From Chondrus crispus (lineage: Eukaryota > Rhodophyta > Florideophyceae > Gigartinales > Gigartinaceae): 64,000 bases of DNA. Where the stretch lies: positions 1 to 64,000 of the forward strand of contig NW_005179147.1 in assembly GCF_000350225.1 (NCBI RefSeq), in the 5' to 3' direction. Each line of letters starts with the position of its first letter. Position 1 is the stretch's first letter. Shown piece by piece: positions 61,740-64,000 of the stretch. The position numbers and the translations under genes were made by a program. The notes under the pieces are model-generated. The model saw nothing but the letters and a program-made list of their open reading frames with translations, was not told the DNA's origin and searched no databases.

Positions 61740-63110
61740 AGGAGCGAAAAGGGGTTGCCTCGGCCTAGCAACGTGTCGCTGGGTTCGGTCACGAACAGCG
61801 CCGGGAAGCTGCGGCTGGCTATCGACTACTCGGCGGTGAACAAATGCTTCGAGAAGCTGAATTTTCGCATGGACCAGCTCTGGGACCTGGCAGCAGTCCT
61901 TGGCCGAGGCGACGCGAACTTCAAGGCGGATATATCAGACGCGTAGTACCATCTGCGCATCAGAAGCCGCGACTGCAAACTCCCCGCATCTCATGTGGAG
62001 GGCGTTGTCTACTGTAGTACAATTGTGGACCACGACCACCCCGGGGAGATGTGAACCGAACGGGGGAGCAAGTGCTATTGTAGCGAGCGGATGTACACGC
62101 GCCAGCCCCGGGGTACAGTAGTACCCCACGGGTCACACGTGGTACAACTGCTGGCAGGGATCGAGGCCACGGGTACACGTATGTAAGCCGTACTTTAGTT
62201 AATTAATAAGTAGTAGTGATTGGCACAAAATAAGTAATTGTGTACAGTAGCTGGTATGCACTAAGTAACCGGTACTGTAGCGGGACAGGTTTCCGGGCGT
62301 CCCTCGTAAGGGTTAAGACTGGGGGCACCTGCCCCGTCCCAGTAAAGAGGAGGCAGACTCCCTTCCCTTTCTTTTGCGGCAATTAGCTGCTTCCGTTCCG
62401 GTTTCCATTCCAGCTCATGCTTCTAAACCCGTGACCGGCCGTTTGGTTTTAGCACCTCCGACCGGCTAAGCGTCACCGGCCCCGTCTGCATTCCCTATAC
62501 AGGTCCTTTGTGTACGGTAATGCACTTGCGTTGGTATCCAACCAGCGAGCGCTCCCTTACCTCTAAACCCCCTTCAATCCGTGTGGTCTGGTTGAAGGTG
62601 GTTATACAACATCTACCTACCGCTCTTCCTGAACTGCGGGCTGGCCATCGCGCCTTGTCTCTTCATAAAGTCCATGCGGCCAGTGGCGAAGAATTTGCGC
62701 GCGAGAGGTCACCGCCTCTTAGCCTATCAAAACGACTTCTTTGGAGCCGCCCGCAGCTCCTCGTCGCAAGGCGCACCCACAGGTGACACGAAGTGCCAGG
62801 AAGAAGAGATCCAGGAGCTCTTTCGGAGACTGGTCCTGCTGCTGCCCCCCGCAAGTGCGACTTCTCTGGAAGCAAGCGCCTGGAGATTCTTGGCGCCGTG
62901 GTCGACACTGAGAAAGCACTGTTTCTCCTGAGTGCCGCAAAGCTCAGCAAGATCGAGGTCCAGGCCCGCCGGCTGCCTCGGCACGCAGCACAGCACCGCC
63001 GCCACGTCGGCGTAACAAACAACTGGTGCATTGCGAGCCTCGGAAACTCGGCGACGCCCGCCGTGGTGGACGCCCGTCTGCGGCTGCGGGAGCTCCTCGA
63101 CTCCTTCTAG
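61740..63110 (+). pseudogene. DIRS/Ngaro-like reverse transcriptase, split by a solo LTR
   Basis: KLRLAIDYSAVNKCFEKLNF and NFKADISDA lie left of the LTR; TAG 61944-61946 interrupts before YHLRI. Right of the LTR come APCLF-like residues, MRPVAKNLRARGHRLLAYQN and DFFGA. The Y-x-D-D box reads YQND, so the first catalytic Asp is Asn. KRLEILGAVVDTEKALFLLS follows in another frame. Confidence 0.75.
62013..62611 (+). mobile_element. Solo LTR in the DIRS-like RT
   Basis: It is 599 bp, starts TGTAGTACAATTG and ends TTATACAACA, and is flanked by TCTAC (62008-62012 and 62612-62616). The segment about 62230-62370 matches the gypsy 3' LTR at about 6545-6680. The RT frame resumes correctly after the second TCTAC when one copy is counted. 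Confidence 0.88.
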
Positions 63111-63245
63111 CCACGTCACGTTACCAATCAGGGGCTGTTCCACTTCAGGGGAAGCACGCAGCTGTCTCACGCCGCTATGCGTGACCTGTAGTAGTAGTCA
63201 GTGCCAAGCGAGAGCCGCCACATCGGGCGCGTCTTCTAACCTACC

Positions 63246-63955
63246 ATGGACGCTGTCGTCTTAACAGATGCGAGCATGCCGGGCTGGGGCGCCGCGTGGA
63301 ACGAGCACTTGCCGGCGTCCGGATTCTTCAAGGCGAGCACATCAACAAACTGGAGTTGCTCGCCGCCCTTCATGCCCTTCGGAGCTTCGTGCGTCACGCC
63401 CAGCGAGGCGCGGTGGAACTGGTCACCGACTCCAAGGTGACCGAGTTATCGTTCGCAACATGACCTCGCGCTCGCCCCGCCTCCTCGCTCGCCTCCGAGA
63501 GCTCCCTGCACTCTGCTAGACCGGTGGCGTCGTCATCTCGACACGCCCCATACCGTGAGTAATCAACTCATGAGCCGACAATCATTCACGACGGACTGGA
63601 CAGCCATGGGTGGACCCTACCGCCGACAACCGCCGGGCTGCTCGAGCAACGCCTCGACGGCAAGCTCCAAGTGTACGATGGGCACGAGTTCCCGTCGCAC
63701 ATGCCGCTCTACTGCAAACCGCTGGTGCTACCCCGACCCGCGCTCCTGCCCGTATGGTCGAGCCTCTTAAAGAGGCTAGGGTGGGGAGTTTTCGTCGCAC
63801 CTACGTGGCGAGAACAGAGCTGGTTCGGGCACGCAGTCAAACGCGGCGTTCAAGTCGGCGACCTACAAGGGCAAGAGCTGCCACCTCCGCGGACGAGTGT
63901 GGCAATAGACTACGCGTCGCTGCGCGTGACCTTCGGGAAAGAGAAGGATGGCTGA
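63246..63955 (+). pseudogene. DIRS/Ngaro-like RNase H and C-terminal region
   Basis: MDAVVLTDASMPGWGAAWNE (63246) is the RNase H start with its first catalytic Asp. Later pieces in other frames (LPVWSSLLKRLGWGVFVAPT and WREQSWFGHAV, about 63740-63835) match the segment that follows RNase H in these elements. The frame is broken several times. Confidence 0.68.
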
Positions 63956-64000
63956 CGGCCGGTCGCCTACTCTCCAATGCGCTGGGGCCGTCACGGCAGC

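Larger units (their letters stand above)
60174..64000 (+). mobile_element. DIRS/Ngaro-like retroelement, plus strand, 5' part
   Basis: The order is gag (60385), RT (about 61740-63000), RNase H (about 63246). The window ends before the recombinase is reached. RT is interrupted by a solo LTR. Many stops are present. Confidence 0.7.

Noticed and set aside
1..64000. tRNA or rRNA genes
   Set aside because: No convincing B-box, cloverleaf or rRNA core motif was noticed on either strand by eye; a tRNAscan run would settle this.

Overview
The window looks like nuclear DNA of a compact, intron-poor eukaryote that is heavily loaded with transposable elements. A florideophyte red alga (Chondrus-like) is my best guess. 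The reasons are single-exon genes packed in one island, GC near 50%, copia elements of a divergent type, and a plant-like TSET/TPLATE subunit. This is inference; no rRNA or organelle marker is present to settle it.

Layout. 1-6924 is the 3' part of a Ty3/gypsy chromodomain element (protease, RT, RNase H, integrase, chromodomain, 3' LTR). It abuts, and probably truncates, a minus-strand copia-type gag (6925-7769). A U1-type zinc-finger ORF follows (8245-8871, minus). 8872-10146 is repeat- and hairpin-rich spacer, and 10147-10960 is a broken unknown gene. 11435-29002 is the host gene island: a secreted TPM-domain/RING-H2 fusion, an NT-C2 coiled-coil protein, a bZIP factor, a TWD40-1-like TSET subunit (1361 aa), a Sec12/PREB-like protein with one intron, and a GMC oxidoreductase. 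The spacers between these genes carry several near-perfect hairpins. A Harbinger-like MITE lies at 29034-29913.

30240-42922 is a copia element (A) with 298-bp LTRs and an ATAAG target duplication. A second copia element (B, 33283-39118; 413/414-bp LTRs, GCTTC duplication) is inserted in A's gag/protease region. 44347-46682 (minus) is a broken PIF1-like helicase gene split by a solo LTR (44634-45301, GTACT duplication). Upstream on the same strand are two unrecognised ORFs (47539-49269) that are in one frame. 49495-52947 (minus) is a decayed classical copia element.

53213-60160 is a decayed tyrosine-recombinase (DIRS/Ngaro-like) retroelement on the minus strand. Its recombinase gene is split by a 4181-bp DNA transposon (54106-58286, CCCTAATGC termini, ATAT duplication). 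That transposon encodes a PiggyBac-like transposase with a YqaJ-type PD-(D/E)XK nuclease domain before a C-terminal zinc ribbon, which is the most interesting object here. A second DIRS/Ngaro-like element runs head-to-head on the plus strand from about 60174 to beyond the window end; its RT is split by another solo LTR (62013-62611, TCTAC duplication).

The host genes suggest ordinary endomembrane and regulatory functions (Sar1 activation, TSET coat, membrane ubiquitin ligase). Everything else is a layered record of transposition whose order can be read from the nested target-site duplications. Nearly all element ORFs carry stops or frameshifts. I describe these breaks but do not repair them.
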